Positions 1-8,334 of a DNA stretch of 35,495 bases are shown here, piece after piece. The notes below the pieces were generated by a model. It made no database searches. It was given only the letters and a program-made list of their open reading frames with translations, and was not told the origin of the DNA. The DNA is from Mediterranea massiliensis (lineage in GTDB: Bacteria; Bacteroidota; Bacteroidia; Bacteroidales; Bacteroidaceae): positions 1 to 35,495 of the forward strand of contig CATXSD010000022.1 of NCBI GenBank assembly GCA_958402075.1, in the 5' to 3' direction. How positions within the stretch are numbered: the stretch's first letter is position 1; each line of letters starts with the position of its first letter. The translations under genes were made by a program, and so were the position numbers.

Positions 1-676
1 CATGGGCTTCCTGCAACCCATCGTCATCGACACCCATCCGCTGAACAATCCGTGGATCAACTACTCCGTCTACCTGAACAACACCTTCACGCCGGGCGTG
101 CTGATGCTGATGATCTTCATGGTGACGGTGTTCTCCATCGGCGTGGAAATCAAGGACCGCACCGCTCGCCAGTGGCTGCGCACGGGCAACAACTCCATCT
201 GGATTTCGCTGGTCGGCAAGCTGCTGCCCCACACCGCCGTATTCTTCCTGATGGGCGTCCTGTACAACGTCTACCTGTACGGGTTCCTGCACTTCCCCTG
301 CAACAGCGGCATCGGGCCGATGCTCTTTGCCACCCTGTGCCTCGTACTGGCCTCGCAGGGCATGGGCATCCTGATGATCGGCGTCCTGCCCACCCTGCGC
401 CTGGGACTGAGCTTCGCCTCGCTGTGGGGCGTGCTGTCGTTCTCGATGTGCGGTCTGTCGTTCCCGGCCATGGGCATGCACCCCACACTGCAGGCACTGG
501 CCAACCTCTTCCCGCTGCGCCACTACTTCCTGATCTACGTGGACCAGGCGCTGAACGGGTATCCGATGATCTACTCGTGGACCAACTACGTGGCCCTGCT
601 GCTGTTCATGATGCTGCCGTTCCTCATCGCCCACCGGCTGAAGGCGGCCCTCATTTACTATAAATACGTACCGTGA
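1..676 (+). CDS. ABC-2 type transporter permease, 3' part (cut by window start)
   Basis: This is the C-terminal part of an integral inner-membrane permease of the ABC-2 family (YbhS/YhhJ-like exporters). The open frame runs from the first bases of the window and ends TGA at 674-676. About 224 residues are visible, against roughly 370-420 in the family, so the N-terminal helix and most of the periplasmic domain lie outside. The visible part has about five hydrophobic segments, in order around TPGVLMLMIFMVTVFSIGV, HTAVFFLMGVLYNVYLYG, LCLVLASQGMGILMIGVL, LSFASLWGVLSFSMCGLSF and YVALLLFMMLPFLIA. Between the first two is the cytoplasmic stretch (EIKDRTARQWL) that typically contacts the ATPase. The stop overlaps the ATG of the next permease, so the two are translationally coupled and probably form a heterodimer. 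The ATPase and membrane-fusion partner are not in the window. The substrate cannot be told from sequence. Confidence 0.85.
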   Translation, partial: MGFLQPIVIDTHPLNNPWINYSVYLNNTFTPGVLMLMIFMVTVFSIGVEIKDRTARQWLRTGNNSIWISLVGKLLPHTAVFFLMGVLYNVYLYGFLHFPCNSGIGPMLFATLCLVLASQGMGILMIGVLPTLRLGLSFASLWGVLSFSMCGLSFPAMGMHPTLQALANLFPLRHYFLIYVDQALNGYPMIYSWTNYVALLLFMMLPFLIAHRLKAALIYYKYVP

Positions 677-1926
677 TGAAAAGAATGACCTTCAGACAAA
701 GAGTCGTACAAGGCATCTACGACTTGTTCTATATATGGAAACAGGAGTTCCGCACCACCCTGCGCGACCAGGGGGTACTGATCTTCTTCATCCTGGTGCC
801 ACTGGTCTACCCGCTGATCTACTCGTTCATCTACACCAACGAGACGCTGCGCGACGTGCCCGCCGTGGTAGTGGACCGCTCGCGCAGCTCGCTGAGCCGC
901 CAGTACGTGCGCATGCTCGACGCCAGCCCCGACATCCGCGTGGTGTCACAGTGTGCCGACATGGAGGAAGCCAAGCTGGCCCTGCGCGAACGTGACGCCT
1001 ACGGCATCGTCTACCTGCCCGAGACCTTCAGCGACGACATCGCCGCCGGACGGCAGACGCAGGTGAGCATCTTCTGCGACATGAGCGGACTGATGTACTA
1101 CAAGGCCATGCTGAGCGCCAACACGGAAGTGTCGCTGGAGATGAACGCGGAAATCAAGATAGCCCGGGCCGGAAACACCACCGACCGGCAGGACGAAATC
1201 ACGGCCTACCCCATCGAATACAAAGACGTGGCGCTGTACAACCCCACCAACGGCTTTGCCGCCTTCCTGATACCGGCCGTGCTGATACTGATCATCCAGC
1301 AGACGCTGCTACTGGGCATCGGCCTGTCGGCAGGAACGGCCCGCGAGAAGAACCAGTTCCGCGACCTGGTGCCCATCAACCGCCACTACAACGGCACGCT
1401 GCGCATCGTCATGGGCAAGGGACTGAGCTACTTCCTGGTGTACACACTGGTGTCGGCCTATGTGCTCTGCGTGGTGCCCTGGCTATTCAGCCTCAACCAG
1501 ATAGCCTTGCCGGGCGAACTGATTCTGTTCATCCTGCCCTACCTGAGCGCCTGCATCTTCTTTGCCATGACGGCCTCCATCGCCATCCGCAACCGCGAGA
1601 CGTGCATGCTGCTCTTTGTCTTCACCTCGGTGCCGCTGCTGTTTCTGTCGGGCATCTCATGGCCGGCTTCGGCCATCCCGCCCTTCTGGCGCTACTTCTC
1701 GTACCTGTTCCCGTCGACCTTCGGCATCAACGGATATGTGCGCATCAACAGCATGGGCGCCACGCTGAACGAAGTGCAGTGGGAGTATCAGGCCCTGTGG
1801 CTGCAGACCGGCATCTACTTCCTGACCACCTGCCTGGTGTACCGCTGGCAGATTATCCGCAGCCGCCGCCACGTGATCGAAGCCTACAAGCGGTACAAGG
1901 CCCTGAGGGAAGCGGCCGGCAAATAA
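676..1926 (+). CDS. ABC-2 type transporter permease
   Basis: This is a complete ABC-2 permease of about 416 residues, paralogous to the one before it. It has an N-terminal membrane helix (around GVLIFFILVPLVYPLIYSF, residues 32-52), a large extracytoplasmic domain (about 55-190), then five helices, with a conserved-looking cytoplasmic TAREKNQF stretch after the second. This matches the ABC2_membrane_3 arrangement of YbhR/YhhJ-type exporters, which pair with an ATPase, a periplasmic adaptor and an outer-membrane factor. ATG at 676 overlaps the preceding stop (TGATG). An in-frame GTG at 673 is possible but less likely. The gene ends 15 bp before the convergent porin gene and I see no obvious terminator between them. 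Family assignment is firm; the substrate (drug, lipid or bile salt) is unknown. Confidence 0.88.
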   Translation: MKRMTFRQRVVQGIYDLFYIWKQEFRTTLRDQGVLIFFILVPLVYPLIYSFIYTNETLRDVPAVVVDRSRSSLSRQYVRMLDASPDIRVVSQCADMEEAKLALRERDAYGIVYLPETFSDDIAAGRQTQVSIFCDMSGLMYYKAMLSANTEVSLEMNAEIKIARAGNTTDRQDEITAYPIEYKDVALYNPTNGFAAFLIPAVLILIIQQTLLLGIGLSAGTAREKNQFRDLVPINRHYNGTLRIVMGKGLSYFLVYTLVSAYVLCVVPWLFSLNQIALPGELILFILPYLSACIFFAMTASIAIRNRETCMLLFVFTSVPLLFLSGISWPASAIPPFWRYFSYLFPSTFGINGYVRINSMGATLNEVQWEYQALWLQTGIYFLTTCLVYRWQIIRSRRHVIEAYKRYKALREAAGK

Positions 1927-1941
1927 AAAGACTGTGCTGAA

Positions 1942-3003
1942 TCAGAAACGGACCATCAGTTCGAGCACCACTTTGTCCTGCTCGGACTCCTTGGCGATGC
2001 TGCCCGCGGGATAGAAATACTTCTCATAGTTCAGGCGGAGGTCCGTACGGAAAGCCTTGCTGAGACTGAAGGTGATGCCTCCCGTCAGGCGATGGCGCTT
2101 GTAGTCGGTGACGGTCAGGGCGCCGGTGGCCTCGTCGCGGGTCTGGGCGTCGCTCTGGTCGGTCATCATGTCGTAGCGGGCCAGGAAGGACATCTTCTGG
2201 AAAACTTTCTTCAAGGGCAGATCGTAATTGATGAAGGCGTCGACCGAATGGACGTCCTGGAAAGCGTTGTCGGAATATTGCTTGTAGAGGTATTCACCCT
2301 CGATGTGGAAACGGCCCGCCTCGTAGTAGGCACCGAAGTCGTAGGAGCGCATCCACACCTCTTCGGGCTTGATGCCCTGGACGCTGAGGGTGAGGTTCCA
2401 TCCGTCGGCAGGCAATATCACCGCCTTGGCGGAGTAGTTCACCTCCTTGTGCCACACCTTCTGGTTGGTAAGGCCCGTACCGTTGTAGAGTCCGCCCTCC
2501 AGCGTGACCGGCAGACTGACAGGCAGCTGATAGCCCAGCGTGACACCGACATCGCGCACGTTGCCCACCTGCTTGGCGATGAACGAACGGTTGGCGAAGT
2601 ACTGCTCATGGGGTGAACGGTGGGCATCGATGGTAAAGGGCACACGCATCTGTCCGGCCGTCACCGTCAGGCCCTTGGCGGGAAACACGCGGGCGTAGGC
2701 GTCGAGCATCTTGATCTGGCCTTCGTCGGAGAGGTCTATCTCAGCCTTGTAGGCCACGATGGGAAGGATGTTTCCCGTGAGGCTGACACGCGCGTTGCGC
2801 ACCTCGAAGCGTCCGGCCCCCATCCCCGTCTGGTATTCGTACTTGGCACGGATGGTTCCGTTCACTTTCGGCAGGTAGTCCTTGCCTTCCAGACGTTCCT
2901 TGTCGATTTTCTTTCCGTCTTCATCGTTTCCCGCACTTTGCGCGGAGAGAGTGGTTGCGGCCAGCAGGGCAGCCGTCAGCAGGAGAATGCTCTTCTTCAT
3001 CAT
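1942..3003 (-). CDS. outer-membrane porin, OprO/OprP (phosphate-selective) family
   Basis: The 353-residue protein starts with a clear signal peptide (MMKKSILLLTAALLAATTLS, probable cleavage near residue 22-24). It continues as alternating amphipathic strands typical of a 16-stranded porin and ends in phenylalanine (LELMVRF), the usual outer-membrane beta-barrel insertion signal. Segments such as KVNGTIRAKYEYQTGMGAGR and KAEIDLSDEGQIKMLDAYAR resemble the Porin_O_P family of Bacteroidetes. Family members form anion- or phosphate-preferring channels, but specificity differs and cannot be read here. The gene stands alone on the minus strand between convergent (left) and divergent (right) neighbours. 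A possible -7 box on the minus strand lies at 3050-3057 (GAGCTTTG, 7 of 8 to TAnnTTTG) without a good -33 box, so the promoter is uncertain. Confidence 0.85.
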   Translation of the reverse strand: MMKKSILLLTAALLAATTLSAQSAGNDEDGKKIDKERLEGKDYLPKVNGTIRAKYEYQTGMGAGRFEVRNARVSLTGNILPIVAYKAEIDLSDEGQIKMLDAYARVFPAKGLTVTAGQMRVPFTIDAHRSPHEQYFANRSFIAKQVGNVRDVGVTLGYQLPVSLPVTLEGGLYNGTGLTNQKVWHKEVNYSAKAVILPADGWNLTLSVQGIKPEEVWMRSYDFGAYYEAGRFHIEGEYLYKQYSDNAFQDVHSVDAFINYDLPLKKVFQKMSFLARYDMMTDQSDAQTRDEATGALTVTDYKRHRLTGGITFSLSKAFRTDLRLNYEKYFYPAGSIAKESEQDKVVLELMVRF

Positions 3004-3210
3004 ATCTTGATCTTGTCTTGAAATGGGTTGTTCACTCGTTTTTCGGCCGCAAAGCTCGGAAATATGTGTTATGGGAATGTGTCATATGTGTTTCGTTTGT
3101 GTTACAGCGGCGGAAGGCAGCCCGGGACAGCCCTAAGAAAAAACTCCGTGTTTCGTTTGACTATCCGCCCTACTTTCACTATTTTCGCCCGAAGTTAAAG
3201 AAGAATAAGG

Positions 3211-3705
3211 ATGAAAGACTTTGCAGCCATCGATTTTGAGACGGCCAACGGCGAACGGAGCAGCGTGTGCAGCGTGGGTATCGTCATCGTGCGCGACGGG
3301 GTAATCAAAGAAAAGATCTACCGCCTGATACGCCCCTACCCCAACTACTACAGCTACTGGAACACGCAGGTACACGGACTGACCCGCCGCGACACGGACG
3401 CTGCACCGGAGTTTCCGACGGTTTGGCAGGAAGTGGCTCCGCGGCTGGAGGGACTGCCATTGGTGGCCCACAACAGTCCCTTCGACGAAGGATGCCTGCG
3501 GGCGGCGTTCCAGGCTTTCGGCATGGGCTATCCCGACTATGCCTTCTATTGCACCTGCCGTGCCTCACGGCGCACCTTCGGGAAGCAGCTGCCCAACCAC
3601 CAGCTGCAGACGGTGGCTGCCCGCTGCGGCTACGACCTGACGCACCACCATCATGCCCTGGCCGATGCCGAGGCCTGTGCCTGCATCGCCCTGGCCATCC
3701 TGTGA
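3211..3705 (+). CDS. DEDDh-type 3'-5' exonuclease (DnaQ/RNase T superfamily)
   Basis: A 164-residue single-domain nuclease. The metal-binding acidic residues are visible: Asp8 and Glu10 in FAAIDFETAN, Asp92 in VAHNSPFDEG, and His147 with Asp152 in HHALADAEA. This is the DEDDh signature of DNA polymerase III epsilon-like proofreading exonucleases. The length is that of the bare exonuclease domain, with no polymerase-binding tail or BRCT domain, so it is a free-standing proofreading or repair exonuclease rather than an obvious DnaQ. It starts at ATG 3211 and is 74 bp ahead of mnmA, so co-transcription is possible. The fold and chemistry are secure; the physiological substrate (DNA or RNA) is not. 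Confidence 0.85.
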   Translation: MKDFAAIDFETANGERSSVCSVGIVIVRDGVIKEKIYRLIRPYPNYYSYWNTQVHGLTRRDTDAAPEFPTVWQEVAPRLEGLPLVAHNSPFDEGCLRAAFQAFGMGYPDYAFYCTCRASRRTFGKQLPNHQLQTVAARCGYDLTHHHHALADAEACACIALAIL

Positions 3706-3779
3706 GAAGAGGGGGATGAACCGCATGCCGAAAGATTTTGTTATATAGACTTTCATCCATTTAATAGAAATTACTGCTT

Positions 3780-4853
3780 ATGAACAGACTCAAAAAGAGA
3801 GTTTTGGTAGGCATGAGCGGCGGCATCGACAGCACCGCCACGTGCCTGATGCTGCGCGAGCAGGGCTACGAGATTGTGGGCCTCACCATGTGGGTGTGGG
3901 GCGACGAGCCGGTGGAGGCCCGCCACCTGGCCGAAAGCATGGGCATCGAGCACCACGTGGCCGACGAGCGCAAGGGCTTCCGCCGCACCATCGTGCAATA
4001 TTTCATCGACGAATACCGCGCGGGGCGCACGCCCAACCCCTGCGTGATGTGCAACCCGCTGTTCAAGTTCCGCATCCTGACGGAGTGGGCCGACCGCCTG
4101 GGCTGTGCCTACATCGCCACGGGCCACTACACACGCCTGGAAGACCGGAACGGCAAACGCTACATCGTGGCGGGCGACGACGACAAGAAGGACCAGTCGT
4201 ACTTCCTGTGGCGGCTGGGACAGGACGTGCTGCGCCGCTGCCTCTTCCCCCTGGGCGAATACACCAAACTGCAGGTGCGCGACTACCTGCGCGGCAAGGG
4301 CTACACGCTGAAGGCCGAGGAGGGCGAGAGCATGGAGGTGTGCTTCATCAAAGGCGACTACCGCGACTTCCTGCGCGAACACTGCCCCGAAATAGATACG
4401 GAGGTGGGCAAGGGCTGGTTTGTGAACGCCGAGGGCGTAAAGCTGGGCGAGCACAAGGGCTTCCCGTACTATACCATCGGGCAGCGCAAGGGGCTGGAGA
4501 TAGCCTTGGGCAAGCCGGCCTACGTGCTGAAAATCAATCCGCAGAAGAACACCGTGATGCTGGGCGACGCCGAGCAGCTGAAGACGCGCTACATGCTGGC
4601 CGAGCAGGACTGCCTGACGGACGAGGCGGAGGTATTCGGCAGCGACTGCCTGACGGTGCGCATACGCTATCGCAGCCACCCCATCCCCTGCACGGTGAGC
4701 CGTCTGGAGGACGGACGCCTGCTGGTACACTTCCTGGAAGAGGCATCGGCCATCGCACCCGGCCAGTCGGCGGTGTTCTACATCGGACGCCGCGTGGTGG
4801 GCGGGGCATTCATCGCTTCGCAACGGGGAATCGGGATGTTTGTTGAAAATTGA
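3780..4853 (+). CDS. mnmA: tRNA-specific 2-thiouridylase MnmA
   Basis: A 357-residue enzyme that adenylates and thiolates U34 of tRNA Lys, Glu and Gln in the cytoplasm. The PP-loop SGGIDS lies at residues 13-18. The two catalytic cysteines are Cys88 in PNPCVMCN and Cys188 in ESMEVCFI, and the tRNA/ATP motifs TGHYTR (114-119) and DQSYFLW (138-144) are present. Length agrees with the family (about 360). The P-loop carries Ile-Asp rather than the usual Val-Asp. Bacteroidales often have more than one MnmA paralogue, so this may not be the only copy. The stop codon lies inside a period-7 repeat tract (4843-4863), and a secreted protease gene follows after 14 bp. Confidence 0.93.
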   Translation: MNRLKKRVLVGMSGGIDSTATCLMLREQGYEIVGLTMWVWGDEPVEARHLAESMGIEHHVADERKGFRRTIVQYFIDEYRAGRTPNPCVMCNPLFKFRILTEWADRLGCAYIATGHYTRLEDRNGKRYIVAGDDDKKDQSYFLWRLGQDVLRRCLFPLGEYTKLQVRDYLRGKGYTLKAEEGESMEVCFIKGDYRDFLREHCPEIDTEVGKGWFVNAEGVKLGEHKGFPYYTIGQRKGLEIALGKPAYVLKINPQKNTVMLGDAEQLKTRYMLAEQDCLTDEAEVFGSDCLTVRIRYRSHPIPCTVSRLEDGRLLVHFLEEASAIAPGQSAVFYIGRRVVGGAFIASQRGIGMFVEN

Positions 4854-4863
4854 AAATTGACAA
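4843..4863. repeat. period-7 word tract at the mnmA stop codon
   Basis: The words TTGAAAA, TTGAAAA and TTGACAA follow each other in perfect 7-base register. The first overlaps the last sense codons of mnmA and the second contains its TGA. It belongs to the same kind of period-7 tract seen after rpsB, rpsI, purB and the FAH gene, but here only one arm is present. Confidence 0.7.
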
Positions 4864-4867
4864 TGAT

Positions 4868-6232
4868 ATGAAACGAATGATTGGGTTATTGGTTGGCGTC
4901 CTGGCCGTCCTGTCGGCAGAGGCGCAGCAGGACACGCTGAAGTTCCGTATCTGCCTGAAAGACAAGGCAGCGACGGAATATTCCTTGCAACGTCCGGAAG
5001 AGTATTTATCCGTAAAGGCTTTGGAACGCCGCCACCGCCAAGGGTTGGAGGTGGATTCTACGGACCTGCCTGTGTGCCGCAGCTACGTGGACGAGATACG
5101 GCGGCAGGGAGTGAACATCGTGGTGACGGGCAAGTGGGAGAACTTCGTGACGGTGTCGTGCAACGACTCGTCGGCCATCGGCCGCATCGCCACCCTGCCC
5201 TTCGTACGATCTATCGAACGGGTGTGGATGCGCCCTGCCAAAGAGGTGACAGCCCCCCAGCGCGACTCGCTGGTAAACCGCCCCGAGAAGCATCCTGAGA
5301 GTTACTACGGCGCAGGAGCCGCACAGATACAGCTGAGCCACGGCGACAAGCTGCACGAGGCAGGTTTCCGCGGGCAGGGGATGACCATCGCCGTCATCGA
5401 CGCGGGTTATCACAACGCCGACCGCATCACGGCCTTCGACATGGGGCGCGTACTGGGCACGAAGGATTTCGTGGGCAACAGCGCCGACCTCTTTGCCGAG
5501 CAGAGCCACGGCATGGCCGTGTGGTCGTGCATGGCCCTGAACCGTCCGGAGGTGATGGTGGGCACCGCTCCCGAGGCTTCCTACTGGCTGCTGCGCAGCG
5601 AGGACGACTACTCCGAGAACCTGGTGGAGCAGGACTACTGGGCAGCCGCTGTGGAGTTTGCCGACAGCGTGGGCGTGGACGTCATCAACACCTCGCTGGG
5701 CTATTATGAATTCGACGACAAGCAGAAGAATTATGAATACCGCCAGCTGGACGGCCGGTACGCCCTGATGTCGCGCCAGGCTTCGCACGTGGCCGACAAG
5801 GGCATGGTGCTGGTGTGCAGCGCGGGCAATGCGGGCGCAGGGCCGTGGAAGAAAATCACCCCTCCGGCCGATGCCGACAACGTGCTGACCGTGGGAGCGG
5901 TGGGCAAGAACGGCGTATTGGCCTCCTTCTCGTCCATCGGCAATACGGCAGACGGACGCATCAAGCCCGATGTAGTGGCCGTGGGCTACAAGGCCGACGT
6001 GATGGGGACCGACGGTAACCTGACGCAGGCCAACGGCACTTCCTTTGCCTCGCCCATTATGTGTGGCATGGTGGCCTGTCTGTGGCAGGCCTGCCCCACG
6101 CTGACGGCCAAGGAGGTAATCGAACTGGTACGTCATTCGGGCGACCGCGCCGCTTATCCTGACAATATTTATGGCTATGGCGTGCCCGACCTCTGGAAGG
6201 CCTATCAGGAATACCTGTCCCAATCCCACTGA
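4868..6232 (+). CDS. secreted subtilisin-like serine protease (peptidase family S8)
   Basis: A 454-residue exported protease. ATG 4868 is chosen because it opens directly onto a signal peptide (MKRMIGLLVGVLAVLSAEA, cleavage likely after residue 19). The TTG-initiated extension upstream has no export signal. A prodomain-like region spans about 25-120. The catalytic triad is visible: Asp178 in IAVIDAGY, His214 in QSHGMAV and Ser392 in NGTSFASP, with the oxyanion Asn321 in SAGNAGAG. It ends shortly after the catalytic domain with no type IX secretion sorting domain, so it is probably periplasmic, or outer-membrane exported by another route. It sits between mnmA and xseA (2 bp before xseA), in a run of otherwise cytoplasmic nucleic-acid genes. 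Its substrate is unknown. Confidence 0.88.
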   Translation: MKRMIGLLVGVLAVLSAEAQQDTLKFRICLKDKAATEYSLQRPEEYLSVKALERRHRQGLEVDSTDLPVCRSYVDEIRRQGVNIVVTGKWENFVTVSCNDSSAIGRIATLPFVRSIERVWMRPAKEVTAPQRDSLVNRPEKHPESYYGAGAAQIQLSHGDKLHEAGFRGQGMTIAVIDAGYHNADRITAFDMGRVLGTKDFVGNSADLFAEQSHGMAVWSCMALNRPEVMVGTAPEASYWLLRSEDDYSENLVEQDYWAAAVEFADSVGVDVINTSLGYYEFDDKQKNYEYRQLDGRYALMSRQASHVADKGMVLVCSAGNAGAGPWKKITPPADADNVLTVGAVGKNGVLASFSSIGNTADGRIKPDVVAVGYKADVMGTDGNLTQANGTSFASPIMCGMVACLWQACPTLTAKEVIELVRHSGDRAAYPDNIYGYGVPDLWKAYQEYLSQSH

Positions 6233-6234
6233 CC

Positions 6235-7476
6235 ATGGACGCTTTATCCCTATACGACCTCAACGCCCTGGTGCGCCGTAGCCTAGAGCAGTGCCTGCCC
6301 GATGAATACTGGGTACAGGCCGAGCTGAGCGAGGTGCGCATGCATCCCGCTACGGGGCATTGCTACGTGGAGTTCGTGCAGAAAGACCCGCGGGGCAACA
6401 ACCTCGTGGCCAAGGCACGCGGCGTCATCTGGAGCAACGTCTTCCGCCTGCTCCGCCCCTACTTCGAGGAAAGCACAGGGCAGACCTTCGGAGCCGGCAT
6501 CAAGGTGCTGGTGCAGGTCAGCGTCTCTTTCCACGAGCTCTACGGCTACAGCATCACCGTGCACGACATCGACCCCACCTATACCCTGGGCGACATGGCG
6601 CGCCGCCGCCGCGAGATTCTGAAGCAGCTCGAAGAGGAAGGCGTACTGACGCTGAACAAGGAGCTGCCCATGCCCGTGCTGCCCCAGCGCGTGGCCGTCA
6701 TCTCCTCGCCCACGGCGGCGGGTTATGGCGACTTCCGCCACCAGCTGGAGCACAACCCGCGCGGCTATGCCTTCCAGGTGACGCTCTTCGCCGCCGCCAT
6801 GCAGGGCGACCGGGTGGAGGCGTCCATTCTCGAAGCGCTGGACGCCATCAACAGCCGGGCCGACCGGTTCGACGTGGTGGTCATCATCCGTGGTGGAGGT
6901 GCCACGTCCGATCTCTCTTGCTTCGACACCTACCTGCTGGCCGCCGCCTGTGCCCAGTTCCCCCTGCCCATCATCACCGGCATCGGACACGAACGCGACG
7001 ACACCGTGCTCGACTCCGTGGCCCACGTCCGCGTGAAGACCCCAACCGCCGCCGCCGAATACCTCATCGGCCGTATGGACGAGGCAGCCGACCACCTGAA
7101 CGAACTGGCCGTCCGTCTGCACGAAGGTGTGACCGCCCGTCTGGAGCAGGAGCGTAGGCGTCTGTACCAATGCCGCAACCGCATTCCCGCATCGGCCGTC
7201 CGCCGCGTGTCGTCCGCCAAGCTGGAGCTACTCACCGCCCGCAAGGATCTGCACCGTTCGGTAGAGACGCTGCTGGCACGCCACCGCCATCGGCTGGAGC
7301 TGCTCCGCCAGCGCCTGGCCGACGCTTCGCCCGAGAAGCTCCTGGCACGCGGCTACAGCCTGACGCTGAAGGACGGGCGGGTCGTGAAGGACGCCTCCCT
7401 GCTGTGCGAGGGCGACGTACTGGTGACGCAAGTTCACAAAGGAACATTCACTTCGATTGTAAAAAACATCAAATAA
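6235..7476 (+). CDS. xseA: exodeoxyribonuclease VII large subunit
   Basis: A 413-residue catalytic subunit of exonuclease VII, which degrades single-stranded DNA from both ends and acts in repair. An N-terminal OB-fold (about residues 20-110, around EYWVQAELSEVRMHPATGHC) is followed by the catalytic domain. That domain holds the family motifs RVAVISSPTAAGYGDF, VVIIRGGGATSDL, GIGHERDDTVLD and KTPTAAAEYL. A long helical region after about residue 280 is expected to bind copies of XseB, and a short beta-rich tail (ARGYSLTLKDGRVVKD) is also typical. Length is near the usual 400-450. ATG 6235 lies 2 bp after the protease stop, and xseB follows after 10 bp, giving the normal xseA-xseB pair. Confidence 0.95.
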   Translation: MDALSLYDLNALVRRSLEQCLPDEYWVQAELSEVRMHPATGHCYVEFVQKDPRGNNLVAKARGVIWSNVFRLLRPYFEESTGQTFGAGIKVLVQVSVSFHELYGYSITVHDIDPTYTLGDMARRRREILKQLEEEGVLTLNKELPMPVLPQRVAVISSPTAAGYGDFRHQLEHNPRGYAFQVTLFAAAMQGDRVEASILEALDAINSRADRFDVVVIIRGGGATSDLSCFDTYLLAAACAQFPLPIITGIGHERDDTVLDSVAHVRVKTPTAAAEYLIGRMDEAADHLNELAVRLHEGVTARLEQERRRLYQCRNRIPASAVRRVSSAKLELLTARKDLHRSVETLLARHRHRLELLRQRLADASPEKLLARGYSLTLKDGRVVKDASLLCEGDVLVTQVHKGTFTSIVKNIK

Positions 7477-7486
7477 CGATCAAGAT

Positions 7487-7702
7487 ATGCCCGTACCCAA
7501 GAAGAAAGAAACCTACTCGCAGGCCATGGCCCGCCTGGAGAAAATCGTCAGCCAGATTGACAACAACGAGCTGGAGATTGACCAGCTGGCCGAGAAAATC
7601 AAGGAAGCCAACGAAATCATCGCCTTCTGCGAAAGCAAACTGACCAAAGCCGACCGGGAAATTGAAAAAATACTGGCCGAAAAGCAAGAAAGTGAAGAAT
7701 AA
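7487..7702 (+). CDS. xseB: exodeoxyribonuclease VII small subunit
   Basis: A 71-residue, highly charged, helical protein matching exonuclease VII small subunits, which bind several per XseA to form the complex. The family pattern is visible in YSQAMARLEKIVSQIDNNEL, then a second helix rich in Glu and Lys (IIAFCESKLTKADREIEKIL). It lies 10 bp behind xseA in the same direction. The identification rests on position, length and this two-helix pattern together. Confidence 0.9.
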   Translation: MPVPKKKETYSQAMARLEKIVSQIDNNELEIDQLAEKIKEANEIIAFCESKLTKADREIEKILAEKQESEE

Positions 7703-7706
7703 AGAG

Positions 7707-7714
7707 TATTTTTG
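7707..7714 (+). promoter_or_regulatory. possible -7 promoter box ahead of the toxin-antitoxin pair
   Basis: TATTTTTG is a perfect match to the Bacteroides -7 consensus TAnnTTTG and lies 26 bases before the ATG at 7741, in the short gap after xseB. I do not find a TTTG at the expected 19-base distance upstream, so it may be weak or fortuitous. If real, it would let the pair be transcribed independently of xseAB. Confidence 0.4.
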
Positions 7715-7740
7715 CCTGAGAACAAAAACGTAAGCAAGTT

Positions 7741-8004
7741 ATGAGTACAATGAAGCTGAGGCAACAGGTGTTGCAGGATGTCATTTCCCTGATGGACAAG
7801 GACTGGGCAATGGATGTACTTCAAGCCTTTCTGGAAGATTTAAAGGAAAGGGAGAAGGACGGACGCATCCCGGGGCTGCCTTATACGGAGGAGGAACGGA
7901 AAAGAGCCATCCGTTGTGCCGAGAATGACTGGTCGATGGGACGTACCCACACCCATGAAGAAGTAGTTGCAAGAATGGAAAAAGCGATAAGTTCATGGAA
8001 ATAA
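7741..8004 (+). CDS. small protein, probable antitoxin partner of the ParE-like toxin
   Basis: An 87-residue acidic-basic helical protein that I do not recognise as a named family. It has a helical N-terminus (LRQQVLQDVISLMDKDWAMD), a charged middle (LKEREKDGRIPGLPYTEEER) and a C-terminal helix HTHEEVVARMEKAI. That last pattern (a short hinge, then T/S-x-EEV-x-x-R/M) is common at the end of RelB/ParD-like antitoxins that wrap around ParE toxins. It overlaps the next gene by 10 bp, which is the strongest evidence that the two are coupled. No clear DNA-binding domain is visible, so autoregulation is not certain. The role is inferred from context. Confidence 0.6.
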   Translation: MSTMKLRQQVLQDVISLMDKDWAMDVLQAFLEDLKEREKDGRIPGLPYTEEERKRAIRCAENDWSMGRTHTHEEVVARMEKAISSWK

Positions 8005-8303
8005 TCTGGACTGACGAGGCAGAAGAAGAATTGCTGACCGTTACCCGGTACTATTGGGATTGTGCAGGGGAACGTGTTGCTGACAAAATGTTCAGAACAA
8101 TCACGGATATGGTTGCCCGTCTGTCGTTTTTCCCCTTCATGGGGCAACGTGTAGCGGGATATGACGGCATATACCGTTCCATCGTCACACATCCGCATTA
8201 TAAGGTCATCTATCGCGTAGAGGATGACAAGGTGATTGTCATTTCCGTTTGGGATTGCCGTCAAGACCCTTCGGGGTTGGACAATGAACTTCAGGAGGAA
8301 TAA
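7995..8303 (+). CDS. RelE/ParE-superfamily toxin
   Basis: A 102-residue protein with the ParE/RelE fold pattern. It begins with strand MEIIWTDEAEEELLTVTRYY (start strand plus helix), then a helix pair, then the strand run YRSIVTHPHYKVIYRVEDDKVIVISVWDC. The pattern Y-R-V-(5-6)-V-I-V-I-S-V-W-D-x-R is characteristic of ParE-like type II toxins, which act on gyrase or, in RelE, on ribosome-bound mRNA. Which target applies cannot be decided: a RelE catalytic set is not obvious and a ParE-type is more likely. It overlaps the small upstream gene by 10 bp and ends 31 bp before ilvE. The pair looks like a cassette placed between xseB and ilvE. Confidence 0.8.
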   Translation: MEIIWTDEAEEELLTVTRYYWDCAGERVADKMFRTITDMVARLSFFPFMGQRVAGYDGIYRSIVTHPHYKVIYRVEDDKVIVISVWDCRQDPSGLDNELQEE

Positions 8304-8334
8304 ACTGGAAAACAATACAAAACATCATAAGATT

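Noticed and set aside
3771..6229. Long minus-strand frames opposite mnmA (350 codons) and the S8 protease (407 codons)
   Set aside because: Both mirror genes with visible active sites and show His/Ala/Val/Gly-rich translations typical of antisense frames in GC-rich DNA.
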